From assembly GCA_017979445.1 (NCBI GenBank), contig CM030706.1, positions 24,778,281 through 24,842,280 on the forward strand: a DNA stretch of 64,000 nt, given 5' to 3'. Every line of letters begins with the position of its first letter. Position 1 is the stretch's first letter. The notes under the pieces were generated by a model. It had not been told where the DNA came from and searched no databases. It saw only the letters and a list, made by a program, of their open reading frames with translations. Shown here in pieces: positions 43,618 through 55,589 of the stretch. This DNA comes from Akebia trifoliata (lineage: Eukaryota > Streptophyta > Magnoliopsida > Ranunculales > Lardizabalaceae). The position numbers and the translations under genes were made by a program.

Positions 43618-46600
43618 TGTAATACCCCAAATTTTCAACTCATATCTCGAAGAAATTAAAGGGTGAGATTTGGAGGAAAAATACCGAAGGAGGGACTTAA
43701 AATAAAATACTCAAAAATTATTATGATTAATTTCAAGGAAAACCGACTTCGCCATTAGATTTAAAAGGATCGAAATATATACATTAGCTTGTAAGCAAGT
43801 TCAAATTCAAGTTCGGATGAAAAAATTATAAAATCCTCGAATTTCGTGTTAAGTGAGATCCAAAATGGGGAAAGTTTATTAGATTGAGAACTAGGAAAAT
43901 TTAATTACACTATTAGGTCTGCAACGAAAAATTATTCGAAATTAAATATTCATTTGAAAATTTTCAAGTCCGAATGGTCGAATTGCTTCCAAAAATATAA
44001 ACAAGAGAAAATTCAAAAAATGCCCTCAACTTTTATAAAAGAAAGCTAACTTCTTTTATTCTAATTTTTTACCCTTTTATCTAAGAAACCAAATTAGCAC
44101 CATTTTCTAAACCTAGGGTTTTAATCAATTCTCACCCTCATCCATCGTAATCAAGTTTGAGTAGAACCTCGACGAAGAAGGCAATATTGTCAGCGTTGTC
44201 GAGTTCCACATCCTCACCCCATCCAACCTCCATTTCCTTTCTTTTCTTTTAGGCTCCTACTAATAACTAGCAATAAGGGTTTCGAATTTACCTACTTGGA
44301 GTTCCACCTAGTTTGAAGAAGAGTGATCCATCGTTGTTGGAGGAGAAATGACACCTCCATCGAGGATTTCGCAACTAACCCGACCGTTGGGCCCCAAAGT
44401 CATTTCAACCTCAAGTCCTTGCTACCAACCTTTGATTTTCGAGTTAGTTAAGCGTGTAAAACAACTACAACCAGGTAAGGGACTTTCAATTCTTAGTAGT
44501 AACTTTAGATTTCGAAAATGTGCATTTAGGTTTTTAAGAAACTTGTTGTTTGTACAAATCGTAAAAATCTTGTGGTTGATTTTAAATTCATGATTAGAAT
44601 TAGAGATTTGATGTGTTTTTATCAAGTTTTGATAACAAACTCATGGGTGGATCGAAGGGTTCGAAGAACGGATGAAAGACCCGAAAAATAGATTAAAAAA
44701 TCAACATTTTGTGAATGTGCTCAATGTTGTAGGCAGGAGCTGTTGGTTCTACCGACACTTGCTGAAGGCCATTTTGTCGGTCCCACCAATTCAGAATAAT
44801 GGGAATGGTTTCGAGATCCAAATCTCAAAGGATCAAAATCCAAATTTTGGTTTCAAGAACAAAACGTAGATTTTGACTTTTTCGACAAATTTTCAAAATC
44901 TAATAACTTTTGCGTTACTTTGAATTAGGCTATAAAATTTATATGGTGTCAAATATCATGATTGAAGGCTTCATTTACAAAATTTCATTTTCAATTTCAA
45001 TAATTTTGAAAAATTGAGTTTCGACACTTAGCCAAAGTTTTACCAGATTTCCTTGTTTTAATAGTTTCGGTCCCGTGCACCGTCGGGATCCTGTTTAGAG
45101 TGAACTTTGATAGTTTTTTATTAAATAACCAAAGTAACTTTGAAAGATTGAAAATGAAATATTTGATTTGAAAAGACGAAAAATAAAAATGTCGAAAGAA
45201 TGGAAAAGGGATGAATCGGTAAAATGTCAGAGTCACACCCCAGGGGTGATGTCTGCATTTTACATTGTATGTTGTATGTAGGTTGGTGAAAGGATATCCA
45301 GGTTATTAATAAAAGAGTTGCATGTTTATTTAAGATTATGTTAGAGCGTACGCTGAGTACTGTTATTTATTTTTAGGCCGAGGGGGCCACAGTTGCATGG
45401 TAGGAACTGGATATCCATTCTCAACCCTGTTCTGTTAATTTCTCTTTTGTTTTAAATGAAAAATAATATATATATGTAACTATTTTTATGACTTGTTAAA
45501 GGGATAGTGCGTCACATCATCCGGAGAGGTGCACTATCCTAGGATGTACAATAGGGACCACCAAGCTCATAAGTGGTATGGGACACGTATGAGAGTGGAG
45601 TCACAATTGGAATCCGAGTCCATTCCTTTTTATCTTTACTAGTAAACGTGTATTGTAAAGGTTATCGTATACGAGTGGAGTATTATTTTGGGAATCACAT
45701 GCACGCCTGATATGCATAAATGAAGATGATTGATCAGTGATCACTAATAATTTAGTAGTAGTCGAGCGTTCTGACACATCGAAAAGAGACCCATTGCTTA
45801 CGGTCACGTCAAACGGCCAGCCCGAGCTGGATAAATGGTTTCGCAAGTGTGGTAAACAGTGACCAACTACAAAATCAAGAACTACGATGTTATTGAGGAA
45901 TATCATGTCCCGACTGAGAGCGATTCAGTCGTGAATCACAACTCTTTAATTCCAATACATTACCACTTGTACTATGTATCTATTGTTATATTTCGAAGTA
46001 TAAGCTGAAAAACACGTCTACTATTCCAATGTTGTCAACTATATTTGCATAAATCAAAAAATGTATAGTGAGTATCGATGATTGATGATATGTGAATTTT
46101 TAAACTATTTTATTGTTCATCCCTGGTTATATGTACTAGTTGATCGTATTTTATTCTGTAAAACTTTACATATATTAAAATGTTCAGTATGTTTTACTCG
46201 ATCATGTTTAGGGAGGGTTATTAGTAAGAATTGGTTGTGGACTTACTAGGTAACTCTCGTTACTCACCTTTTCCTTCCTATTTTTTTTAGTTTTAGTACT
46301 TGCAGTTACCGAGGCAGGCGCATAGTCAGTAAGTGAGGAATATCTGATTGGTCAGATCGATGATCAGAGTATATTGCTTGGTGAGTACTAGGGCTACATC
46401 CCTTAGTGTTTTCAGCTTCATCCAGGATGTATGTAGTCTTTGGATTGATAGTTTAAGTCTATGTTAGAGTGAGAATATTTTGGTAAGCCTGTATATTGTT
46501 AATTTTTCGCACTCTGATCTACATATATGTTAGATGTAATTAGTCTTCCACTGTTAATTCCTGTATTTTCATATTTATATACAGGTTTTGTTATATATTG

Positions 46601-46730
46601 GATTATCAGGTTTTCGTGTTTCTTAAAATGCTAACATAAACAAAGGGGGCCATGTCCAAACTTCGAGGTGCCACCTAGTACCTTGAAACTTGGCATTGGA
46701 TTTTGTGTTAACTTTTGGCGAGGCACCACA
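43618..46730 (+). repeat. 5' LTR of Tek-1 (3113 bp)
   Basis: TGTAATACCCC...GAGGCACCACA. By eye it differs from the 3' LTR at roughly one base in eleven over the first 150 bp. TATA box at 44034-44040. It includes two of the GTCGGT/ACCGAC cores (44751, 44776). The second half contains 'gcgtcacatcatccggag' and 'cttacggtcacgtcaaa' words shared with the solo LTR. Confidence 0.95.
44034..44040 (+). promoter_or_regulatory. TATA box of the Tek-1 5' LTR
   Basis: TATAAAA followed by GAAAGC and a pyrimidine-rich stretch, conserved at 49819 in the 3' LTR and 10851 in the solo LTR. Confidence 0.6.
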
Positions 46731-46732
46731 GA

Positions 46733-46744
46733 TGGTATCAGAGC
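46733..46744 (+). other. Primer binding site of Tek-1
   Basis: TGGTATCAGAGC two bases after the LTR end, complementary to the 3' end of initiator tRNA-Met. Confidence 0.92.
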
Positions 46745-47064
46745 ATAGTATTAGATCCGTATGGGATACAATTCTAGAAAATAGGCTGATACCACAACAT
46801 TAGAGGTAATCATAGAGTGTTACTTGGGATCCGATAATCAAACTCACCAGTGGTTCCTTATTGGAATTGCGAGCTCTTCTGTGTCTAGAATTCCGTAGAG
46901 CCTAGTAAACCTAAGATAAGATTCTAGGTTCATTCTACATTAATGAAATGGTGTTCATTACTAGATTTCGTATTATAATAATGGTTAATGCTTCCGTAAG
47001 AATGATATTGACATGGATCTAAGAAGTGCCTTGCTTCTGATAAATAGTAGATTGCAGAACTCGC

Positions 47065-48228
47065 ATGTTAGGAAAGATGCAAGGAAACATAGTTATAACT
47101 AGACCCATAACAAGGAATCAAACTGGTGGGGAAGACCTACCGGGGTTGAGTAAACTCGCTAAGATAGAACGATTGATAGAAGCCGTCTCGGAGTTATCCC
47201 AGAGTTAGGCCCTCATGGAAAGGAGACAATCAGAGATGTTTGAGGCTCAAATGATCATGGTGGGCTAATTGACAAAAAGATTAGAGAGGATAGAAGAAAA
47301 GCTCGACCACCACCTTAAGAATAAGTCCCAATAGGATCCAAGAGTAAATATCCTGACACAGGGAGTACCACAAGAAGAGATAGGGATAGTACGATCATCG
47401 CCTCAAGACCTAGTAGAAGAGAGGCAATTAGAAATTAATAAGAGGCAAACAATTACAAAACTAGCAGAGTCGCGGGGAAAACAACCATATATAAGAAGTG
47501 AGACTGTGGAAATACCCGTTTAAGAAATGGAAGAGTTTTATAGGAAACAACAACATATAATACTAAATCGATCGAAAGAAAAAGTGATAGCGTGTTATGA
47601 ATGTGGTAAGTTGGGACACACAGGGGTGCAATGTTCGGGTCGAGGTCGACCAATTAAAGATCCGTGGCTTATAAAGATGTTAGATGGGCAAATTCAAGGG
47701 ACAACAACGCCATAGGATTTTAACATGGTTGAAGACATGCTTATACCATTGCAAACGAACCGAACAAACGGTCAAAAGTGAGAGGGGATGAAATTATAGA
47801 TGTCCTAGGGACAGACCAGTCAACCCCAGACCTCTCATCTTTCTAGATCAAACCTGGCCAAGAAGTCGATGTATTCAAGGCCGATCCCTGGATCAGTTTA
47901 CATACAGTATAGAACTACTCAACCACCGAGTTGTGGGGTTCCCTCATCACCAAGTCATAGAGCTGTTGGAATTCTAGCTAGGCCAGTAGGGCCAAGAGTA
48001 CCAACGAGACAGACCCAGAGATTTCAGATTCCAGTTTACCAACTGCTCACTTTACAGAAATCTACGAAGACAAAATCATTAACATGTAATGGGTGTGGTC
48101 AAGTGGGACATATTAGAAGAGAGTGTCATCTATCACAGTCGCAGGCAGGGATTGTGACCCAAGAGGAACCAACTATCTCCAATAATGTTTTAGAAGGTAT
48201 AGTTTTTAATTATGATGTTAAGAATTAG
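47065..48228 (+). pseudogene. Tek-1 gag with two zinc knuckles
   Basis: The ATG at 47065 opens 'MLGKMQGNIVITRPITRN', then a charged helical part 'KLAKIERLIEAVSEL'. Two CCHC knuckles follow: CYECGKLGHTGVQC (47593-47634) and CNGCGQVGHIRREC (48085-48126), both with the exact C-x2-C-x4-H-x4-C spacing. The capsid core expected between the N-terminal helix and the first knuckle is much shortened, and stops lie near 47207, 47268 and 47520. Gag would bind element RNA through the knuckles. Confidence 0.88.
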
Positions 48229-49388
48229 AGTTCTATTCAATATTGATTCCTTTAGATCATATATTATTGCTAAGATTTTGCACACTTATTGGAGCTAGTA
48301 ATTTATCGAGACGGATCGAGTAATAAAACTAGTTACACCACTATCAGAAAAGTTGTTGAGAACTATGGGGCAAAGAATGTTGTTGAGATTGGCACAGTTA
48401 GGTAAGGTAGGAAATAGTATTATGAGTAGAAATGTTTGTTGTGGTATAAGTGTATTCATAACATGATAATAATATGGTGTTGAGTATGTGTGAATTAAGG
48501 CTAAAAGTAATTGTTAGAAAGTGAGGTTAGAATGATACCTTGTGAAGGAATAATGAGGTTTTTGGAGAGATTAAGTAGGAATCTACCAAATAGAGGTGTG
48601 CAATCTAAAACTGAAATTTGGTGTGTGACAAAAATGAACGAGTATTTGAAGGTAAACTTGATGTATGAAATATGCGCTTCATTAGGAGAAGTAAGAAATG
48701 AATTTACGAATGGGGAAGCATGTTGAATTTGACGATTGTATAAGTTAATAGTATTGTTAAAATGATTGGAATGACAGTAGGGAAGAGTTAGGTAGAAAAT
48801 GTAATTTTGAAAGTAAGGTAGATCAATATAAGATGCGAGAAAGAATAATGTTGTGATAAGATTGCATTAATGGTGACTTAATGGAATTGTGAGAAAATAG
48901 ATGAAGAAGGTAAGACAACGATACTACTTATGAATTGAAATTCACAAGAGATAGTTGTGAGATTTGTAAAGGCTAATCATGGTGCTATCAGTATTGGATG
49001 ATAAGTGAAAATATGTATGATTTGGGCAAAATATAAAGTCATGAATAAGGATTAATTGATATTACAATGATAAATGATAGAGGGGGTGTGAAACAATTAT
49101 TGATAGAAATTGGTGGGGATTTGATATGATGTGCGTTGATTATATGTTATGATTATACAAATGATGAATTAGTAGGGGCATGAGAATGATTTGGAGTGAT
49201 TAATTGATGGATGTATTGGGTTGATGAAAAATATTTGACATGCGGTTAGGAGTTATAAAAGAAATGGGCTTAAACACTTGAATGAATGATAATCGCATAT
49301 AGGTGTTGTTAGTTATACATGTTGTGTTAGTAGGATGGCGAAAAAGTCCGATAAGGTATGATTCAAATTTCTAGGATGAAATATTTAT
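48229..49388 (+). pseudogene. Tek-1 protease trace and decayed pol remainder
   Basis: Directly after gag, shifted frames give 'LFNIDSFRSYIIAK' and 'LLELVI', which resemble the 'LFDTGASHSFIS' active-site stretch; the catalytic Asp is kept but not the Gly. From 48350 to 49330 the sequence is AT-rich with no recognisable RT, RNase H or integrase. The last bases before the polypurine tract give 'SNFLG'-like wording seen at the end of pol in related elements. ORF 48511-48726 is unrecognised. Confidence 0.55.
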
Positions 49389-49402
49389 TAAGGGGGGGAG
49401 AA
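49389..49402 (+). other. Polypurine tract of Tek-1
   Basis: TAAGGGGGGGAGAA ends directly at the 3' LTR start TGTAATATCC. Confidence 0.92.
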
Positions 49403-51226
49403 TGTAATATCCTGGATTTTCAACTCATATCTCGAGAAAATTAATGGGTGAGATTTGGAGGAAAAATACCGAAGGAGGGACTTAGAGTAAAATACTCGAA
49501 TATTGTTATGATTAATTTCAAGGAAAATCGACTTCACAATTAGATTCAAAAGGATCGAAATATATACATTAGCCTGTAAGCAAGTTCAAATTCGAGTTCG
49601 GATGAAAAAGTTATAAAATCCTCGAATTTCATGTTAAGTAGGATCCAAAATGGTGAAAGTTCATTAGAGTGAGAACTAAGAAAATTTGATGATACCATTA
49701 GGTCCGCAACAAAAAATTATTCGAAATGGAATATTCATTTGAATTTTTTATAGTCCGAATGGTCGAATTACCATAGAAAATATAAACAAGAGAAAATACC
49801 AAAAATGCTCTTAGCTTTTATAAAAGAAAGCTAAGTTCTTTTATTCTCATTTGTTCCCCTCTTCTCTAAGAAACCAAATCAGCACCATTTTCTAACCCTA
49901 GGATTTTAACCCATTCTCGCCTTCATCCATTGTGATCAAGACAGAGTTGAATGTCGACGAAGAAGGCAATATTGTCGGTATTGTCGAGTTCTACATCCTC
50001 ACCCCATCCAACTTCCATTTCCTTTCTTTTCTCTTAGGCTCACACTAAAAATCAGTAATAGGGATTTTGATTTTACTCACGTGGAGTTCCACCTAGTTTG
50101 AAGAAGAGTGATCTATCATTGTTGGAGAAGGAAGGACACCTCCAATGAGGGTTTTGCAACTAACCCAATCGTTGGACCCCGAAGTCAACCTTTGATTTTC
50201 GAGTTAGTTAAGCGTATCCGACAACAACAACTAGGTAAGGGACTTTCAATTCTTAGTAGTAACTTTAGATTTCAAAAATGTGCATTTAAGTTTTTAAGAA
50301 ACTTGGTGTTTGTATCTATAAATCGTAGAAATCTTGTGGTTGATTTTAAATTCATGATTAGAATTAGATATTTGATGTGTTTTTATCAAGTTTTGATAAC
50401 AAAGTCATGGGTGGAGTGAAGGGTTCGAAGAACGGATGAAAGACCCAAAAAATGGATTGAAAAATCAAAATTTCGCGAATGTAATCAATGCTGTCGGCAG
50501 GAGCTGTCGGTTCTACCGACACCTGTCGAAGGCCATTATGTCGGTCCCACCATTTCGGAACAATGGGAATGGTTTCGAGATCCAAATCTCAAAGGATCAA
50601 AATCTAAATTTTGATTTCAAGAACAAAACGTAGATTTTGACGTTTTCGACAAATTTTTAAAATTTAATAACTTTCGCGTTATTTTGAATTAGGCTATAAA
50701 ATTTATATGGTATCAAATCTGGTGCTTGAGGTTTTCATTTACAAAAATTCATTTTCAATTTTGAGAATTTTAAAAAATCCAGTTTCCGACACTTAGCCAA
50801 ATTTTCACCAATTTTTTTTGTTTTAACAGTTTCGGTCGTGTACATCATCGGGATCTCATTTTTAGTGAACTTTGGTAGTTTTTCGATTGAATAACCAAAG
50901 TGAATTTGAAAGATTGAAAATAAAAGATTTGATTTGAAAAGATGAAAAATGAGAATGTCGAAAGAATGAGAAAGGGATGAATCAGTAAAATGTCAGAGTC
51001 ACACCCGAGGGGTGTTGTCTGCATTTTACATTGTATGTTGTATGTATGTTGGTGAAAGGATATCCATGTTATTAATGAAAAGGTTGCATGTTTATTTAAG
51101 ATTATATTAGCGCGTGCGCTGAGTATTGTTATTTTTTGTAGGCCGAGGGGGCCACAGTTTCATGGTAGGAATTGGATATCCATTCTCAATCCTGTTTTGT
51201 TAATTTCTCTTTTGTTTTAAATGAAA

Positions 51227-51261
<35 letters not shown>

Positions 51262-52457
51262 GCTATTTTTGTGAGTTGTTAAAGGGTCTATGAATGCCTG
51301 AAGGGATAGTGCGTCACATCATCTGGAGGGGTGCACTATCTTGGGATGTACGGTAGGGACCACCAAGCTCATACTTGGTATGGGACGCGTATGAGAGTGG
51401 AGTCACTATTGGAATTCGGGTCCATTCCTTTTTATCTTTACCACTAAACTTGTATTGTAAATGTTGTCGTATATGAGTGGAGTGTTATTTTGAGAATCAC
51501 ATTCACGCCTGATAGACATAGACGAAGATGATTGGTCAGTGATTACTAACAATCTAGTAGTAGTCAAACGTTCTGACACATCGAAAAGAGACCCATTGCT
51601 TACGGTTATGTCAAATGGCTAGCTTAAGCCAAATTAATGGTCTCGCAAGCGTGGCAAACAGCGACTAGCCACAAAATCAGGAACTACGATGTTATTGGGG
51701 AATATCATGTCCTGACTGGGAGCGATCCAGTCGTGAATCCCAACTCTTTAATTCCAATACTCCACTACTTGTATTATGTATTTGTTGTTATATTTTGAAG
51801 TATAAACTGAAAAACACATCTACTATTTCAATGTTGTCAATTATATTTGCATAAGTCGAAAATTGTATAGTGAGTACCGATGATTAATGATATGTGAACT
51901 TTTAAATTGTTAAGTTGTTCATCCCTGACTATATGTACCAGTTGATCGTATTTTATTCTGTAAAATCTTTCATGTATTAAAATGTTCAGTATGTTTTACT
52001 CGATCATGTTTATGGAGGGTTATTATTAGGAATTTGTTGTTGACTTACTGGATAACTCCCGTTACTCACCCTTTCCTTCCTATTTTTTTTTAGTTTTAAC
52101 ACTTGTAGTTACCGAGGCAGGCGCAGAGTTAGTAAGTGAGGAGTATCAAGTCGGTCAGATCGATGATCAGAGTCTATTGCTTGGTGAGCACTAGGGCTAC
52201 ATCCCTTAGTGTTGTCAGTTTCATCCAGGATGTATGTAGTCTTTATTAGAGTGAGAGTATTTTAGATGTAATTAGTCTTCCGCTATTAATTCCTGTATTT
52301 GCATCTTTATATATAAGTTTTGTTATATATTGGATTATCAAGTTTTCATGTTTTGTAGAATGCTAACACAAACAAAGGGAGCTATGTCCAAATTTCGAGG
52401 TGTCACCTAGTGCCTTGAGACTTGGTATTTTGTGTTAGCGTTTGACGGGGCGCCACA
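49403..52457 (+). repeat. 3' LTR of Tek-1 (3055 bp)
   Basis: TGTAATATCC...GGGGCGCCACA followed by the TAATC duplication. It has a (TA)n run at about 51228-51257 where the 5' LTR has a shorter one. Palindrome GTCGGTTCTACCGAC at 50506-50520. Confidence 0.95.
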
Positions 52458-52760
52458 TAATCTGCTTTGTAACTTCTTCTTTAATCTTTAGGATCTATTT
52501 TGGTTTCGTAGGTCAAAATTTCTTCTTAATTGGTCGAGCATCAGGATATAATGGAATCCGATGTTGAACAATATCTGTACTTACTCCTGGCATGTCCTCA
52601 TAAGACCACGCAAACACGTCTTTGAACTTTCTGAGCAAGTCTATTATCCCTTTGCGTTCATCTGAAGATAGGGTGATCCCAATCCAAATCTCTTGAGGAC
52701 TTCCTTTTGTTCTGAGGTTGATAACCTCTACTTCCTCCAATAGAGGTTGAGCCCGACATT
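52458..52760 (-). pseudogene. Ogre-4 RT leader (N-terminal part of the RT ORF)
   Basis: The open part 52513-52740 (75 residues) reads 'VEVINLRTKGSPQEIWIGI', 'LLRKFKDVFAWSYEDMPG' and 'IVQHRIPLYPDARPIKKK', the stretch just before RT fingers in Tat elements. It ends at the Tek-1 insertion and the frame continues, with a shift, at 43601. Traces of the same segment survive in Ogre-2 (15976-16200) and Ogre-3 (22130-22265). Confidence 0.88.
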
Positions 52761-53321
52761 CATTTTCTTATTTAAGTAATTTGATTATTTCAAGAGGAGA
52801 TTCTTCATCAGAAAACTCTCCTTCCAAAGCCAGATTATTAGTTAAATTATTATTGCGCTCAAGGTAATTAAAAATTTCTTTCATTTCATTAAAAAGAGAT
52901 GGTCAACAAAACTCATTGCAGACTTAATAGACTCACTTGACTCAGTAGGAAAAACAGACTTACTAGAAATAACGGACTCACTTGACTCAACAGAAACAAC
53001 TAACTTACTTGACTCAACAGAAATAAAGGACTTACCAGACATATCTGACTGAACAGGACTAATAGGACTGACAGAACCAATCTTGACATATAACACATGA
53101 CTCATTACATGATAATTAGCTAGAAACTTGACTGCGAGTTTGATTACAGACTGGGGGATTGAGGTCCCCTTCCCAAGTGACACCACTAAGATACTATGAT
53201 CATATCAATGAACAACTGATCAATATTGAGGGAGTCTAGGTTGAGTAGTCAATCTTCTGTTTCCTTTTCTTCTTCTCATATGCTTGTTTCCTTTTCAAAC
53301 CAATCCATACCAAAGAAGATT
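52761..53321 (-). other. Gap between protease and RT in Ogre-4 (intron-like position)
   Basis: About 560 bp separate the protease stop from the RT ORF. A 101-residue frame (52881-53186) made mostly of Ser, Val and Glu with 'SVESSE' repeats lies here and comes from tandem 'cttgactcaacagaaa' words. Ogre elements are known to have an intron between protease and RT, and this gap lies in that place. I could not fix splice sites. Confidence 0.55.
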
Positions 53322-54968
53322 TCAAACCCCGGTAGAACCCATGATGTGATCAATAAATAGCTCTGGGAACTCACAGTAACGGAAGTCTTCCCTTTCTTTT
53401 ACAAAATATCCATTAAGGGTTTTATGATAATGCTTCATTTTAATAAGATATGTGATACACCCTTGCCTTTTTGCAATTGCCTTGTCCCGTTTTGTCTTCC
53501 AATACTGGGCCCAATCTTCCTTAGTAGGTTCATACCCCAAATCGAATGTGCCGACGACTTTCTTGATCACTGGTACATCTTTAATACCTTGTTGCCTACA
53601 ACCTAGGCCCATACCAGGAAAAAACCTCATGTTCTTAAACATGTTAGCCATATAGAAATTAGAGGTATTTTCAATTGGGAAATACTCTTTCACCGAATGA
53701 TCCCATTGGACTGAGAAGATCTTCTCGAATTCAAACCCATTGAGTTCTAACCCTTGTTGTTCTGGCTGAATCTCAAGCAACAGTTCACTCTTGACCTCTG
53801 CATTGTATACAATCCCTATAATCTCAGCATCACCATAAAAAGTAATCACTAGCCCATCTTTGATAAATTTGATCTTCTGGTGCAGTATAGAAGGTATGGC
53901 TTTGATCTGATGTAGCAACGGTCTTCCTAATAACAGATTAAAAGAAGATTGGATGTCTATGACCTGAAATTCTACAAGAAATTCGACTATGCCTATGGAC
54001 AATTGAAGTTGTAAAATTTCCAGTACGTCTCTCTTGGTGTTATCATACACCCTGACACCTTGATTAGTAGGCTTGAGATCTTCAATTTTAAACCCAAGGC
54101 AAGTGGCAGTCTTCAAAAGGCAAATATTCAATGCACTCCCATTATCAATCAAAACCAAAGATACCCTCATCGCGTTGCAGTCGACTGTAATGTATAACGG
54201 CTTAGTGTGGCTCGTATATTTTTTTGAGAGATCTGAGTCTGAGAAAGATAGTATGTTCTCCACATAAGGTTCCCCTACTATACTAGCCAGCTGATCCGGA
54301 GAAGTATCAAGTGAAACTTGAGTTGTACTTAGCGCTTTGAAAACAGCCTCCCTATGGGCAGTGAAAGCCATGAGCAAACCCCAAACTAAGATATTGGCCC
54401 CTGGTCTCTTCAATTGTTTGATCAAGGAGTCATCTTCTTTGATATTCTCTTTATTGGGATCTATTTCTTTTCTCGCCAAGACTGCAAGATTTTCAACACG
54501 TAGTTCTGGTGGCTTAAAGAATCTTCCCCTTCGGGTTATATGTCTAACTTCATCACAGGAGAGAAAGAAAGACTCATCTTCTTCAGTCAACAAGTATGGA
54601 TTTTCATCTATCAAAGAGACAGGACTTTTTGGATTCATTTGAGCCAATAGGCAACTAGTGAATGCGGGACTACTGTAACGAAATGGGGATAAACAATATG
54701 TATCGTCTAAGGTTAGATCGAAGGGCTCGTAGCTTGTGGTGAAGACTTTATCGGTAAAAGCTATTCCGACGATGGGATAACTGGATAATTTGATTTGGAT
54801 GGGATGGATGAGAGATATAGGGTCAAATGGTAATTGGATATTGGAAACCATGTTCAGGGTTGGTGGAGGTTGATAGGTAGGTAATGGATTAGTAGTAACA
54901 TTTGGTAATGTTGGGCTAGGGATTGTGATCTTTTTGTTGTCAATAAGGTTTTGAATGGCATGGCGCAA
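53322..54968 (-). CDS. Ogre-4 gag C-terminus and aspartic protease (548 codons, open)
   Basis: This is the longest open frame in the window. Residues 1-20 are the end of the gag zinc-knuckle region ('MRHAIQNLIDNKK', matching the segment after the knuckle in Ogre-2). The protease active site is 'VLIDNGSALNICL' at 272-284 (catalytic D275; Asn where Gly/Ser/Thr is usual), and the flap/second conserved part is 'FNLLLGRPLLHQ' at 343-354. Residues 444-465 ('FKNMRFFPGMGLGCRQQGI') look like a G-patch, as in some retroelement proteases. The ATG is not the true start: the ORF is the continuation of gag after a frameshift near 54970. Activity is not implied. Confidence 0.85.
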   Translation of the reverse strand: MRHAIQNLIDNKKITIPSPTLPNVTTNPLPTYQPPPTLNMVSNIQLPFDPISLIHPIQIKLSSYPIVGIAFTDKVFTTSYEPFDLTLDDTYCLSPFRYSSPAFTSCLLAQMNPKSPVSLIDENPYLLTEEDESFFLSCDEVRHITRRGRFFKPPELRVENLAVLARKEIDPNKENIKEDDSLIKQLKRPGANILVWGLLMAFTAHREAVFKALSTTQVSLDTSPDQLASIVGEPYVENILSFSDSDLSKKYTSHTKPLYITVDCNAMRVSLVLIDNGSALNICLLKTATCLGFKIEDLKPTNQGVRVYDNTKRDVLEILQLQLSIGIVEFLVEFQVIDIQSSFNLLLGRPLLHQIKAIPSILHQKIKFIKDGLVITFYGDAEIIGIVYNAEVKSELLLEIQPEQQGLELNGFEFEKIFSVQWDHSVKEYFPIENTSNFYMANMFKNMRFFPGMGLGCRQQGIKDVPVIKKVVGTFDLGYEPTKEDWAQYWKTKRDKAIAKRQGCITYLIKMKHYHKTLNGYFVKEREDFRYCEFPELFIDHIMGSTGV

Positions 54969-54981
54969 GGTGATACATCAA

Positions 54982-55589
54982 TCAATGTGATGGCCAGGAT
55001 CCGGCTGGCAAGGGATTTGGCAAATGTCGGAGTTGGATCGGGGTAAGAAGTCCTTTTTTCAATAGTTTTTGAAAGGCTACAGTAAGAGTCATCCCTACAT
55101 TGGTAAATTGATGTGGAATTTGGGGTTGACTTGGGTGAGTTTGATTATTGGTCCGGGCTGAAGGTTGAACTGGGGTAATGTTGGCTATGTAAAAATGGTT
55201 GGTACTAGGTTTGAGAACATAGGGTTTCTTAGACTTATTGTCCGAGGGGTTAGAAAGAACCCCAGAGGTAAAAACATCTTCGAGTTGGTTTCTGGCTTGT
55301 AATAAGGACTTAAAAGTAGGAAGATATTGGGTCACTAAGTGCTGAGCATATCCTTGTGTGAGGTTCTTTAGGATAATCACTACTAGTTCCTTCTCTGAGG
55401 GTCTATCCCACATTTGGACAGCATTGGTCCTCCAACGACCGATGAAATCAATGAATGTTTCCCCGTTTTTCTGTTTAGTTTACTCCAAATCCCTTCTTGA
55501 AATCTCAATCTCGGTACTGTATTTATACTGATGCTAGAAAGCTTTTGACATACTTTCCCATGTACCTACTACAGTTGGATATTGAGACA
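54982..55589 (-). pseudogene. Ogre-4 gag, middle part
   Basis: The open part 54982-55413 reads 'MWDRPSEKELVVIILKNLT', 'YLPTFKSLLQARNQLEDVF' and 'GVLSNPSDNKSKKPYV', matching Ogre-2 16613-17278 closely. 55414-55589 carries the capsid core in a broken frame. The zinc-knuckle segment expected near the end is reduced to 'LPAGSWPSH' before the stop, so the C-x2-H-x4-H-x4-C motif seen in Ogre-2 is lost. Confidence 0.88.

Larger units (their letters stand above)
43618..52457 (+). mobile_element. Tek-1: chromovirus-type element with 3.1-kb LTRs, pol lost
   Basis: LTRs 43618-46730 and 49403-52457, initiator-Met-type primer site, gag, polypurine tract and a perfect target duplication TAATC (43613-43617 and 52458-52462). 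The interior is only 2.7 kb: gag and a protease trace are present, RT, RNase H and integrase are gone. Long LTRs, the Met primer site and two zinc knuckles suit a Tekay/Del-like lineage, but without RT this is a judgement. Inserted in the RT of Ogre-4 on the opposite strand. Confidence 0.92.

Noticed and set aside
48511..48726. 71-residue plus-strand ORF inside Tek-1 after the protease trace
   Set aside because: I find no RT, RNase H or other retroelement motif in it, and the region is AT-rich and decayed. It may be a chance frame, so it is only mentioned within the decayed pol entry.
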